A DNA stretch of 64,000 nt from Ornithodoros turicata (Eukaryota > Arthropoda > Arachnida > Ixodida > Argasidae). Position 1 is the stretch's first letter. Every line of letters starts with the position of its first letter. The stretch lies in NCBI RefSeq assembly GCF_037126465.1, contig NW_026999298.1, forward strand, positions 1 through 64,000. Reading direction: 5' to 3'. The position numbers were made by a program, and so were the translations under genes. Below the pieces are notes generated by a model that was not told where the DNA came from, ran no database searches, and saw nothing but the letters and a program-made list of their open reading frames with translations. Below, piece after piece: positions 11,685-20,241 of this stretch.

Positions 11685-13786
11685 ATGGTAAACTGCGCTA
11701 TTTACGGTTGTAACGAGAGAAGTTTCCGCAAGAAAAAGAGGAAAGAGAAGAGGGAGGCGAGTATTCACGTGAGATGTCGCTGGTAAACGAATACAGTCAA
11801 ACTCCTTTATAGCGAACACCTTTTTAACGAAAATACCACTACAGCAATTTTTTTTTGCAGTCCCGCTGGAGCCTATAGGTCCAATAATGGACATCCTTTT
11901 TAACGAAAATTCCTTTACTGCGAATTTTTTTTGCTGTCCCCTGAGCTTCGTTGTAAAGGAGTTTGACTGTATTTGCAAAATGACGACGACGAAAATGGAA
12001 GTGAGAAAGTCCGATTCTTTCGGCTGCCGGCAATCAACAAAAGGGACTGCGTAGAAACGATCATTTTGCAGAAGAGGAGGAGGGACGAGTGGCTCTCACG
12101 GATTAACCGAAAAGACATGCAAGCAAGTGCCACTCATCACAGAATTTGCAGCAAACACTTCATATCTGGTGAGCTGATGTTTTGATCTGGTATGCTTCAC
12201 ATTGCGTGCAAAAATATTCAGTGTTTACATCATATGAGCGGCAGCGACAGCTAGAGTTTAGAAGAACATAACTGAAAAGGCCAGTGTTATTTCAGGTGAA
12301 CCATCACTTCTGTACGATGTCAACATCCCGGACTGGGCACCAAGCGTCCAGCTTGGTCACGACAAGCCGACTGCACTGCAATTTAGACAGAAACCTGATA
12401 CTTGTTCATTGTGTCTGCCTTCAAGCATATCTCATACTGTGTCATTGCAATTTCATGTAGATACAGTAGGCGCAAGAATAGGGCAGCATGCCAGGCAGGA
12501 GTTGCAAGGCGCCTCACAGAACTCTAAAATGTGCCTGTGGCTGACAGTGCTGGTACATACACAGGAGCATCAGAGTGTGGACTCAGTTTAGGTAGGTAGT
12601 GGTATTCTTACAATTAAACTTACTAACATATTAAGTACTTTAATCCGGATAATTTGCAAAAGGAAATGCTTTTTGTGACTTAAATGATGTGAAATTTTGA
12701 TTTAGGCATTTCGGTGGATCACCCATCTGAAGATAATTATGATGAAGCGGGACAACTACAGGATGCGCTTTCACATGACAAGGCAATTGCATAGGGTAAG
12801 TTTCAAGTTGTGCGTGCCAATTCATTGCTAGATAACTGTCAGGACCTGTTCACGTTTCTGCAGATATCTCCATGGCTGATATTCTCCGACTTGATGAAGA
12901 AAACTGAAGGTTAAGCCACGAGGCCTACAAGCTGAAGGCACATATGGGCGCACGTGAAATGACACAAGCGTATTTTCAGAATGACTCTGCTGCAGTGAGG
13001 TTTTACGCTGGACTTCCCAACTATGCAATGTTGCTTGCAGTTTTCGATTTGGTTGAGAACGATGTCCACCATACATCTTGCAATTCTTTGACGACATTTC
13101 AGGAGATGATGTTAACTTTCGTTCGGCTTCGTTTAACGTTGCCTCTTCAAGATCTCGCTTACAGGTTTTCGGTGTCATTATCAACAACATCTCGAATAGT
13201 TGAGAAGTGGATAAATGCGATGTATGTCTGTCTAAAGGGTCTGATAACTTGGCCGTCACGAGAACGTTTGAGAGAGTCCATGCCCATGACTTTCCGAAGC
13301 ACGTTTGGCGTGCAAGTTGCTGTAATATTACACTGCTTCGAGATGTTTATCGATACACCATCGTCATATCTGGCAAGAGCGCTAACATGGTCTCATTATA
13401 AGCATCGCAATACTGTCATGTACCTGATGGGTCGGGCGGAAGGACAAGCGATAAAACAATCACAGAGTCATGTGGTGTATTGGACAATCTGTTGCCAGGA
13501 GATTCTGTTCTGGCAGATCGTGGTTTCACAATTGCGGACAGCGTTAACCTTCACCGTGCAAGGTTGGAAATTCCTGCGTTTACACGAGGGAGGGAAGGCA
13601 CAGCTGTCACCCTGGGAAGTGGAGTCAACGAGGAAATTGGCTAATGTTAGGATAGAACGAGTTATTGGGCTTGTGCGTTCCAAGTATTCTATTCTCAAAG
13701 GCATGGTACCCGTTGAAATGTTCACAAAGAAAAATGGAGATGATGTCCCCGTGCTAGACAAAATTGTGTACATCAGTTGTGCTTGA
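11685..13786 (+). pseudogene. THAP-domain / DDE transposase of an ISL2EU-like transposon, left-arm copy
   Basis: Exon 1 starts at 11685 (MVNCAIYGC, the first half of a C-x4-C THAP finger) and can end at 11782 or 11768. Exon 2 is 12002-12168, with FFRLPAI, DEWLSRI and the C-x2-H pair in RICSKHF, ending at a GTGAGC donor. Exon 3 begins after TTATTTCAG at 12296. A further exon lies at about 12704-12795. The catalytic exon runs from about 12865 to the stop at 13786. It has the family's [34 protein letters not shown] (Asp) and [11 protein letters not shown] blocks. It is broken: an in-frame TAG at about 12792 where the right arm has TCG, a TGA near 12904, His instead of the first catalytic Asp (ILHCFEMF), and a deletion near 13428 that shifts frame. 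It would have bound and cut transposon ends in the nucleus. Confidence 0.83.
11794..11969. mobile_element. 176-bp pogo/Tc1-type MITE inside a THAP intron
   Basis: The ends are inverted repeats of CAGTCAAACTCCTTTATAGC type, with the complement ending AGGAGTTTGACTG. Both sides are flanked by TA (11792-11793 and 11970-11971). An internal imperfect repeat, CTTTTTAACGAAAAT, occurs twice. There is no coding capacity. TA duplication and CAGTCAAAC termini fit non-autonomous Tc1/mariner-pogo elements. The right arm lacks it because a larger deletion removed the segment. Confidence 0.85.
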
Positions 13787-14004
13787 TCAAACCTTTGAAA
13801 TTCTGTTGTGCCACTAAACTGATACCGTAAGTAACTCAGGATAGTTGTTTTGTACAGTTTACACTCATATGTTGTATCTATGTATATATGCTGTCGTTTT
13901 TTGTATGTGTCCTGGGTCAATAAAGCACTCTACAACTTTAACCAGATGTAACGTTTCATTCGCAGATACGACACATTCAATCACTACAAAAATAGTAAAC
14001 AACA
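13787..14004. promoter_or_regulatory. Intergenic 3' region between convergent transposon genes, with polyadenylation signal
   Basis: After the transposase stop, an AATAAA lies at about 13919 in the plus direction. The convergent PHD exon ends, on the minus strand, in sequence that was contiguous with this before the PLE inserted at 14019. The same arrangement is uninterrupted in the right arm (37303-37572). Confidence 0.55.
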
Positions 14005-14018
14005 CTTGTACGGAAAAG
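14005..14018 (+). repeat. 14-bp target-site duplication, left copy
   Basis: The 14 bases CTTGTACGGAAAAG are repeated exactly at 23483-23496 on the other side of the PLE cluster. They occur once, uninterrupted and in reverse complement, at 37341-37354 in the right arm, which is therefore the empty site. Confidence 0.95.
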
Positions 14019-14505
14019 AGTTCCCTCAGGACAGAAGCCGCCGATATTTCGAACAGAGACTGTTCTTCTTCTGGGCACCGTCCTCATCATTGGCATGGTA
14101 TTTAAAGGGTTAGGTGTGACGTGTTTAAAGGTTCATGCGAATTGTGGGTCAACAGCCCGGAGGGAAGAAAGGTTCCGTACGGGTTTTTACGGGCGGAGTG
14201 AATGGCTGCTTTTTTAGAGTGTGGAGGGGATTATGTGAACGTTGTGATCTAGGCTACAGACCGGTTACAGAAAAATGGAAGGTTCACGAACACGTGGATG
14301 AAACGGGACAACAGTCAAGAATTGGCAAGCATAGCGAAAGATAAGGAGGTTAGTGGTTACGTGGGGAAAAATTCCAGAACCAGCAAAGGGTTTTTTTTTT
14401 TTAATATTTGTAATGCAAAGTTGTGGCATGCAATAAAGAAAGTAGAAAGCAGTGGCCATGCATAACATGACAGATGATAATGGAGGTAGAAGGGAAAAGC
14501 ATATT
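14019..14505 (-). repeat. PLE pseudo-LTR and 3' UTR of the minus-strand copy
   Basis: Reverse complement of the 3' region of the plus copy (22951-23450), including a T-run at 14390-14401 that corresponds to its A-run. The outer end is truncated about 40 bp earlier than the plus copy's right end. No coding potential is needed to explain it. Confidence 0.85.
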
Positions 14506-17214
14506 TTATTTGTGAAGTGTTTCTAGGGTGCCTTGTGATTTGTTGATACCGGACGGGTGAAGAGCGTTGAACTTGTATATGAGATAAGACTCCCTATCAC
14601 GTCTGTCACGTGTGGATCTAAACCCGGTTTCTAGAATATATAGTTTAATGTTGTCAAAATTGTGACCCGGAACGTTAAAGTGTTCGGCGACTGCTTTGGG
14701 GAGTTTGTTGGACGTGTCGGTTCTGTGTCCGGTAAGGCGGTTGTTCATTTGTTGGCCGGTTTCACCAATGTATTGCATAGAGCAGTCGCCGCATTCAATG
14801 CAGTATATGACATTGGAGCTTGTGCATGTGAATGCGTGGTTAACGGGGTGGGTGTAATTGCTCGCAGTGCTTTTGATGGAGTTAGCGTGTTGAACGTGCT
14901 TGCATGTTTTGCAGCGCGGGAGGTTGCAGGGTCGTGTTCCCGTGTACGGGGTGCTTGTTTTGCTGATTTTGGCATTGACCAAGGAGTCTGCCAGGTTTTT
15001 TGCACGTCGGTATGTCACCTGTATAGGATTTGTGAATATATTGCTAAGTCGGTCACTGCTTTGGAGGAGGGGCTCGTGCTTCTGTAGAATGGCTTTGATG
15101 TTTGGAAGTGCGTTGGAATATCTTGTGATGAAGCTTATTTGGCACGCGTCAGGATTTTTTCGGTTTTCCAGAACCTCGTCTCGATCGAGTATAAGTGCCT
15201 TGCGACGGAATTCGGTTAGGAGGGAGTCTGGATAGTCCCTTTGGGCAAGTGTACTGCAGAGTTCGTCAAGCTTCTCAGCGTAATCTGTGTCGTTTGAACA
15301 AATTCTGCGTAGTCTTACACTCTGCCCATTAGGAATTCCAACCTTACAGTGACGCGGGTGGTGACTCTTGAAGTGAAGGTATTGTTGTTTGTCAGTTGGC
15401 TTTTTGTACAGGGTTGTGATGAGGTTGCCGTTGTCTAGTGATATTGTGGTGTCGAGGAAGTTAATTAAGTGAGTTGACTGTTGTGATGTGAACTTTATGT
15501 TGCTATGCGCGGTGTTCAGTAGATCTATGAACTTTTGAAATTCATGTTCCCCGTGTTCCCATATTATCAGTATATCATCGATGTATCGAAGGTACACCGT
15601 GGGTTTCAATGAGAGGGCGCTGAGAACTTTGTTTTCTAAGAACCCCATGAAAATATTTGCGTATGTGGGTGCAACAGGTGTGCCCATACTTGTACCGTGT
15701 ACTTGTAGGTAGTGTTCGCCATTGAACTCGAAGTAGTTCAGTTTAAGGACCAAGTCCATTAGAGCGAGTATGGTTTCCGTGTCTTTTCTGGTGTTTGTTG
15801 TAGAAAGGGTATTGCAGAGGGCTGTGATTCCGTCGTTGTGTGGGATGTTAGTATACAGTGATGTCACATCCAGCGTGGCTAGTATTGTGTCCCTACCAAA
15901 TGTACGAGTGTTGTTTATATCTCTGATTATTCTGAGGAGGTGGGGTGTGTCTTGTACATGCGATGGCAGTGTTGTCGGAATATGGTTTAAATAGTGGTCC
16001 AGGAATTTCGAGAGTCTTTCTGTTGGTGTGTTGTTATTAGATACAATTGGCCTGCCGGGGATGTCAGCCGTATAGAGCTCGTTGGCGTGTACCTTGTGGA
16101 TTTTGGGCAGTAAATAGAAACGACCTGCGCCTGTGTTTGATGGGGTGAGATATCTGAGGTCATCACGTGTGATGAGCTTTCGTTCGTGGAGGTTTTGTAT
16201 GGTATGGGTTATTAGCGCCGTGTACTCCTTTGTTGGGTCATGGTCCAGTTTGAGGTAGTGTTGCGTATTGTTGAGTTGCCTCTGAGCTTCAGAAACATAT
16301 TTATCTGTGGGCCAGATGACGATACTCCCACCCTTATCTGCGGGCTTGATAATGATATCATCTCTGTCAGCTAGCGCTTTGATGATGTCACGCTGTGTTT
16401 TAGTGAGGTTGTGACCACGCGAGCTTTGGGAAATACCGCGAACGATGTCGTTGCTTACTTGTTTAATGTACAGGTCTAATGCGGGTTCTCGGCCGTGATT
16501 TGATGTCCAGGTTGATGGTAGTCGGAGGTCGTTGTTGTTTTCTTGTGTTGTATGAGCGAAGAATTCTCTAAGGCGTAGCCGTCTCGCAAAGTCTGATATG
16601 TCTTTGTGGATTTCGTATTCGTTAACAGAATTGAGTGTAGGGCAGAATGTTAACCCCCTAGAGAGGACTTGTAGTTCGTCGCTGGTTAGTGAGCGTGATA
16701 TATCTATCACGGTGCTTGCGTCAGCGTTTTCTCGGGGTGACTCAGCGATGTTGCGGAGAGTTGTGGTTGTGGTGCTGGAAATTATTTGTTCGGCTGCTGC
16801 GTGTGTCGTGTTAGTGGGTCCGGTATCCGTGTCGTTGTTGGAATTAGGTTTTCCGAGTTTTGAGTGTTCCTTGTTAGCTAGCTCGCGGTTGAGTTGTTGA
16901 ATGTGTAGTTCGAGAGTGTTTGCCTCCGCGTCGGTGAGACTGATATTGTTCATATGGGCCTGGATCGTAGCGAGTTGCGCGTGGCACTGTTTCTTTAATA
17001 TTTCTAGAAACGTACTGGCTGTGTTGTTAAGGGCTGATGCCCACTCTAGCTCTAGTTCAGGTGTCAGTTTTCCTAATGCAGGAACTGTTTTAGGGGTGAG
17101 GCCTTTAGGTACTGTGTTGTGAGCCAGGTGGTGGGTGTAGATCCGTAGATGATGTAGGTATCGGCTACGTTTCTCCATGAGTTTTCGCATTCGTAGAAAG
17201 TTCGTTGACTGCAT
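14506..17214 (-). CDS. PLE ORF2: reverse transcriptase with GIY-YIG endonuclease (minus-strand copy)
   Basis: Intact 902-codon frame, nearly identical to the plus-strand copy at 20242-22950. I see three substitutions (for example TSNHGRE versus TPNHGRE, DIVRG versus DILRG, ITALCN versus ITAVCN). It has the same RT blocks, YIDD catalytic box, Cys-rich linker and C-terminal GIY-YIG domain described for that copy. Its upstream partner ORF1 is broken by a nonsense mutation, so if a fused or co-expressed ORF1 product is needed, this copy would depend on the other one. Confidence 0.93.
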   Translation of the reverse strand: MQSTNFLRMRKLMEKRSRYLHHLRIYTHHLAHNTVPKGLTPKTVPALGKLTPELELEWASALNNTASTFLEILKKQCHAQLATIQAHMNNISLTDAEANTLELHIQQLNRELANKEHSKLGKPNSNNDTDTGPTNTTHAAAEQIISSTTTTTLRNIAESPRENADASTVIDISRSLTSDELQVLSRGLTFCPTLNSVNEYEIHKDISDFARRLRLREFFAHTTQENNNDLRLPSTWTSNHGREPALDLYIKQVSNDIVRGISQSSRGHNLTKTQRDIIKALADRDDIIIKPADKGGSIVIWPTDKYVSEAQRQLNNTQHYLKLDHDPTKEYTALITHTIQNLHERKLITRDDLRYLTPSNTGAGRFYLLPKIHKVHANELYTADIPGRPIVSNNNTPTERLSKFLDHYLNHIPTTLPSHVQDTPHLLRIIRDINNTRTFGRDTILATLDVTSLYTNIPHNDGITALCNTLSTTNTRKDTETILALMDLVLKLNYFEFNGEHYLQVHGTSMGTPVAPTYANIFMGFLENKVLSALSLKPTVYLRYIDDILIIWEHGEHEFQKFIDLLNTAHSNIKFTSQQSTHLINFLDTTISLDNGNLITTLYKKPTDKQQYLHFKSHHPRHCKVGIPNGQSVRLRRICSNDTDYAEKLDELCSTLAQRDYPDSLLTEFRRKALILDRDEVLENRKNPDACQISFITRYSNALPNIKAILQKHEPLLQSSDRLSNIFTNPIQVTYRRAKNLADSLVNAKISKTSTPYTGTRPCNLPRCKTCKHVQHANSIKSTASNYTHPVNHAFTCTSSNVIYCIECGDCSMQYIGETGQQMNNRLTGHRTDTSNKLPKAVAEHFNVPGHNFDNIKLYILETGFRSTRDRRDRESYLIYKFNALHPSGINKSQGTLETLHK

Positions 17215-17235
17215 GGTAGGCTGGTGATTAGATAG

Positions 17236-18279
17236 TCAACGGTGTTTTCTGCGTGATGTGCGCGTGCGTCGTGTCTGTGGGGTCGGTGGCTGTGGGGTCA
17301 GTGGCTGTGGAGACTCGCTGTGTTCCTCGATGTCATCTGTCTGTGTTTGCGTGCTTGTGGTTTTCCGTGTCACAGTTTGCGTGAACTTTGTGTGTGTGCG
17401 GGTTGTGTTCGGAGTGTTGTCGTTTGCCGCGTGTGTATGCGTGGGTGCAGTGGTCGCTGTGGTCCCCTTTGATGCCATCGTGTGTTCTGGCGTGTTTGCG
17501 GTGCTGGCACTTAAAGTGTAAGCTGGTTGATGATGTTGTGTTTGAGCGTTTGTCAGTGCAGGACGGCATCTATGAACCATTAGGTGTTTGATGTTGTGTG
17601 CCATAGCTCGTACGCCTGCGTGGTTTGGGTGGATGCCGTCCCGAGCGAGGTGTGCTTCAGCGTGGTATTCGAAAGCTGCGTGTGTGATAACCATAACGTT
17701 GGTGTGTACCTGACGCATGTGGATGAGGTGGTTGTTGACAGCGTGCGCCTTCCTGTCGAACTCATGTAGCCATGTGTCCTGGTATATGTGTGCTCGGTGT
17801 TTGTTCTGTCTTCAGGGAAGTATCGTTGTCAGTACTATTTCAGCGCCTGGTCTGTTGTTTGTGATGTAGGAAACTAGTGCTTCGAATTCCTGGATGACAT
17901 GTTGTGCTGTCGACCGTGCGATGTCGTTGGTCCCTACGTGGAGTATGAAGTGCGTGATGTTCGGTGGGGCGGCGGTTACATGTGTCATGATGTCTCGTAT
18001 TTTTGCGCCGCTTGAAAAGTGTATGTGAGGTCCGTGTTCTCCGTGTGGGATGTGTTCGTGTATGTACTTGTAACAGCTATCCCCGAGGAGTGCGACATGT
18101 GAGAAAGAGAGGACGGGTTGCTTACCTCCTGAGGCCATCGGATCGTCAGTAGCGAACGTAGATGGGTAGAAATCCAGCGAACCGGTAGAATGTAGGAAGG
18201 GAGTTGCCTCAGGACAGAAGCCGCCGATATTTCGAACAGAGACTGTTCTTCTTCTGGGCACCGTCCTCATCATTGGCAT
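17236..18279 (-). pseudogene. PLE ORF1: SGNH-hydrolase-like protein with one nonsense mutation (minus-strand copy)
   Basis: Same 347-codon frame as 19177-20220, but the codon after ILP (residue 155) is TGA where the plus copy has CGA, a C-to-T transition that splits it into 18279-17812 and a downstream remainder (an internal ATG gives 17718-17236). There is also a FEALVSYI versus FEARVSFI difference. Ser, Asn and the Asp-His motif are all still encoded, but on different sides of the stop. The ORF1 stop TGA-CTA context before ORF2 is preserved here too. Confidence 0.88.
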
Positions 18280-18399
18280 GGTATTTAAAGGGTTAGGTGT
18301 GACGTGTTTAAAGGTTCATGCGAATTGTGGGTCAACAGCCCGGAGGGAAGAAAGGTTCCGTACGGGTTTTTACGGGCGGAGTGAATGGCACAGTGAATG
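18280..18399 (-). repeat. 5' pseudo-LTR of the minus-strand PLE copy and inversion junction
   Basis: The pLTR sequence (GGGCGGAGTGAATGG at its inner edge) stops at 18389 and is followed by about 10 bases, CACAGTGAAT, before plus-strand PLE coding sequence begins at about 18400. This marks the head-to-head junction of inverted copies. The filler is almost a repeat of the adjacent GAGTGAATGG, suggesting a template switch. Confidence 0.8.
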
Positions 18400-18766
18400 A
18401 AGCACTGCGAGCAATTACACCCACCCCGTTAACCACGCATTCACATGCACAAGCTCCAATGTCATATACTGCATTGAATGCGGCGACTGCTCTATGCAAT
18501 ACATTGGTGAAACCGGCCAACAAATGAACAACCGCCTTACCGGACACAGAACCGACACGTCCAACAAACTCCCCAAAGCAGTCGCCGAACACTTTAACGT
18601 TCCGGGTCACAATTTTGACAACATTAAACTATATATTCTAGAAACCGGGTTTAGATCCACACGTGACAGACGTGATAGGGAGTCTTATCTCATATACAAG
18701 TTCAACGCTCTTCACCCGTCCGGTATCAACAAATCACAAGGCACCCTAGAAACACTTCACAAATAA
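18400..18766 (+). pseudogene. 5'-truncated PLE ORF2 fragment (GIY-YIG domain only)
   Basis: Matches the last part of the full PLE ORF2 from the codons for STASNY onward (frame set by AGC at 18401), through the YCIECGDC and YIGETGQQ blocks to the same C-terminus and stop, which overlaps an AATAAA. There is no RT domain or start. The truncation fits the usual 5' loss during target-primed reverse transcription of the upstream member of a PLE tandem. Confidence 0.92.
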
Positions 18767-19176
18767 AATATGCTTTTCCCTTCTACCTCCATTATCATCT
18801 GTCATGTTATGCATGGCCACTGCTTTCTACTTTCTTTATTGCATGCCACAACTTTGCATTACAAATATTAAAAAAAAAAAAACCCTTTGCTGGTTCTGGA
18901 ATTTTTCCCCACGTAACCACTAACCTCCTTATCTTTCGCTATGCTTGCCAATTCTTGCCTGTTGTCCCGTTTCATCCACGTGTTCGTGAACCTTCCATTT
19001 TTCTGTAACCGGTCTGTAGCCTAGATCACTACGTTCACATAATCCCCTCCACACTCTAACAAAGCAGCCATTCACTCCGCCCGTAAAAACCCGTACGGAA
19101 CCTTTCTTCCCTCCGGGCTGTTGACCCACAATTCGCATGAACCTTTAAACACGTCACACCTAACCCTTTAAATACC
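18767..19176 (+). repeat. PLE pseudo-LTR (internal copy, serves as 5' region of the full element)
   Basis: Near-identical to 22951-23360 at a 4184-bp offset. It includes an AATAAA overlapping the upstream stop codon, an A-run at 18870-18882 and the conserved block just before the ORF1 start (CCTTTAAATACC). It is expected to carry the element's promoter, but no TATA or initiator could be assigned with confidence. Confidence 0.8.
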
Positions 19177-20220
19177 ATGCCAATGATGAGGACGGTGCCC
19201 AGAAGAAGAACAGTCTCTGTTCGAAATATCGGCGGCTTCTGTCCTGAGGCAACTCCCTTCCTACATTCTACCGGTTCGCTGGATTTCTACCCATCTACGT
19301 TCGCTACTGACGATCCGATGGCCTCAGGAGGTAAGCAACCCGTCCTCTCTTTCTCACATGTCGCACTCCTCGGGGATAGCTGTTACAAGTACATACACGA
19401 ACACATCCCACACGGAGAACACGGACCTCACATACACTTTTCAAGCGGCGCAAAAATACGAGACATCATGACACATGTAACCGCCGCCCCACCGAACATC
19501 ACGCACTTCATACTCCACGTAGGGACCAACGACATCGCACGGTCGACAGCACAACATGTCATCCAGGAATTCGAAGCACGAGTTTCCTTCATCACAAACA
19601 ACAGACCAGGCGCTGAAATAGTACTGACAACGATACTTCCCCGAAGACAAAACAAACACCGAGCACACATATACCAGGACACATGGCTACATGAGTTCGA
19701 CAGGAAGGCGCACGATGTCAACAACCACCTCATCCACATGCGTCAGGTACACACCAACGTTATGGTTATCACACACGCAGCTTTCGAATACCACGCTGAA
19801 GCACACCTCGCTCGGGACGGCATCCACCCAAACCACGCAGGCGTACGAGCTATGGCACACAACATCAAACACCTAATGGTTCATAGATGCCGTCCTGCAC
19901 TGACAAACGCTCAAACACAACATCATCAACCAGCTTACACTTTAAGTGCCAGCACCGCAAACACGCCAGAACACACGATGGCATCAAAGGGGACCACAGC
20001 GACCACTGCACCCACGCATACACACGCGGCAAACGACAACACTCCGAACACAACCCGCACACACACAAAGTTCACGCAAACTGTGACACGGAAAACCACA
20101 AGCACGCAAACACAGACAGATGACATCGAGGAACACAGCGAGTCTCCACAGCCACTGACCCCACAGCCACCGACCCCACAGACACGACGCACGCGCACAT
20201 CACGCAGAAAACACCGTTGA
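19177..20220 (+). CDS. PLE ORF1: SGNH/GDSL-type hydrolase-like protein
   Basis: Intact 347-codon frame. After a basic N-terminus it has the blocks of an SGNH esterase: block I VALLGDSC with the nucleophile Ser at about residue 68, block III HVGTNDI with Asn at about 118, and block V DGIHPN with Asp about 214 and His about 217, followed by a helical NHAGVRAMAHNI segment. The last 110 residues are low complexity, rich in Thr/His/Pro and basic residues. SGNH esterase domains are known in ORF1 of CR1-like LINEs and in rotifer Terminons; finding one in a compact GIY-YIG-bearing PLE is unusual as far as I know. The role may be RNP or membrane related (inference). The frame is the same as ORF2, 21 bases downstream, with only one stop between. 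Confidence 0.88.
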   Translation: MPMMRTVPRRRTVSVRNIGGFCPEATPFLHSTGSLDFYPSTFATDDPMASGGKQPVLSFSHVALLGDSCYKYIHEHIPHGEHGPHIHFSSGAKIRDIMTHVTAAPPNITHFILHVGTNDIARSTAQHVIQEFEARVSFITNNRPGAEIVLTTILPRRQNKHRAHIYQDTWLHEFDRKAHDVNNHLIHMRQVHTNVMVITHAAFEYHAEAHLARDGIHPNHAGVRAMAHNIKHLMVHRCRPALTNAQTQHHQPAYTLSASTANTPEHTMASKGTTATTAPTHTHAANDNTPNTTRTHTKFTQTVTRKTTSTQTQTDDIEEHSESPQPLTPQPPTPQTRRTRTSRRKHR

Positions 20221-20241
20221 CTATCTAATCACCAGCCTACC
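20218..20241 (+). promoter_or_regulatory. Candidate stop-codon readthrough context (UGA-CUA) between PLE ORF1 and ORF2
   Basis: ORF1 ends in TGA followed directly by CTA. The seven codons after the stop are open and lead in frame into the ATG of ORF2 at 20242. UGA followed by CUA is the best established leaky stop context in animals and alphaviruses. The same arrangement is kept in the minus-strand copy (17215-17238). Confidence 0.5.

Noticed and set aside
17258..17591. Val/Cys-rich open frames antisense to PLE ORF1 (and mirror frames at 19687-20198)
   Set aside because: Shadows of the coding strand with its Thr/His/Pro-rich codons; present only because the sense frame is conserved.
19155..19230. 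Hammerhead-ribozyme-like core in the PLE pseudo-LTR (TGATGAG ... CGAAA)
   Set aside because: Hammerheads are known in PLE pseudo-LTRs, and the stretch has TGATGA and GAAA boxes. But the essential C before TGATGA is A, stem II would need a loop of about 25 bases that competes with a perfect GAACAG/CTGTTC hairpin, and no stem III or cleavage triplet fits. An Infernal search with the hammerhead models would decide.
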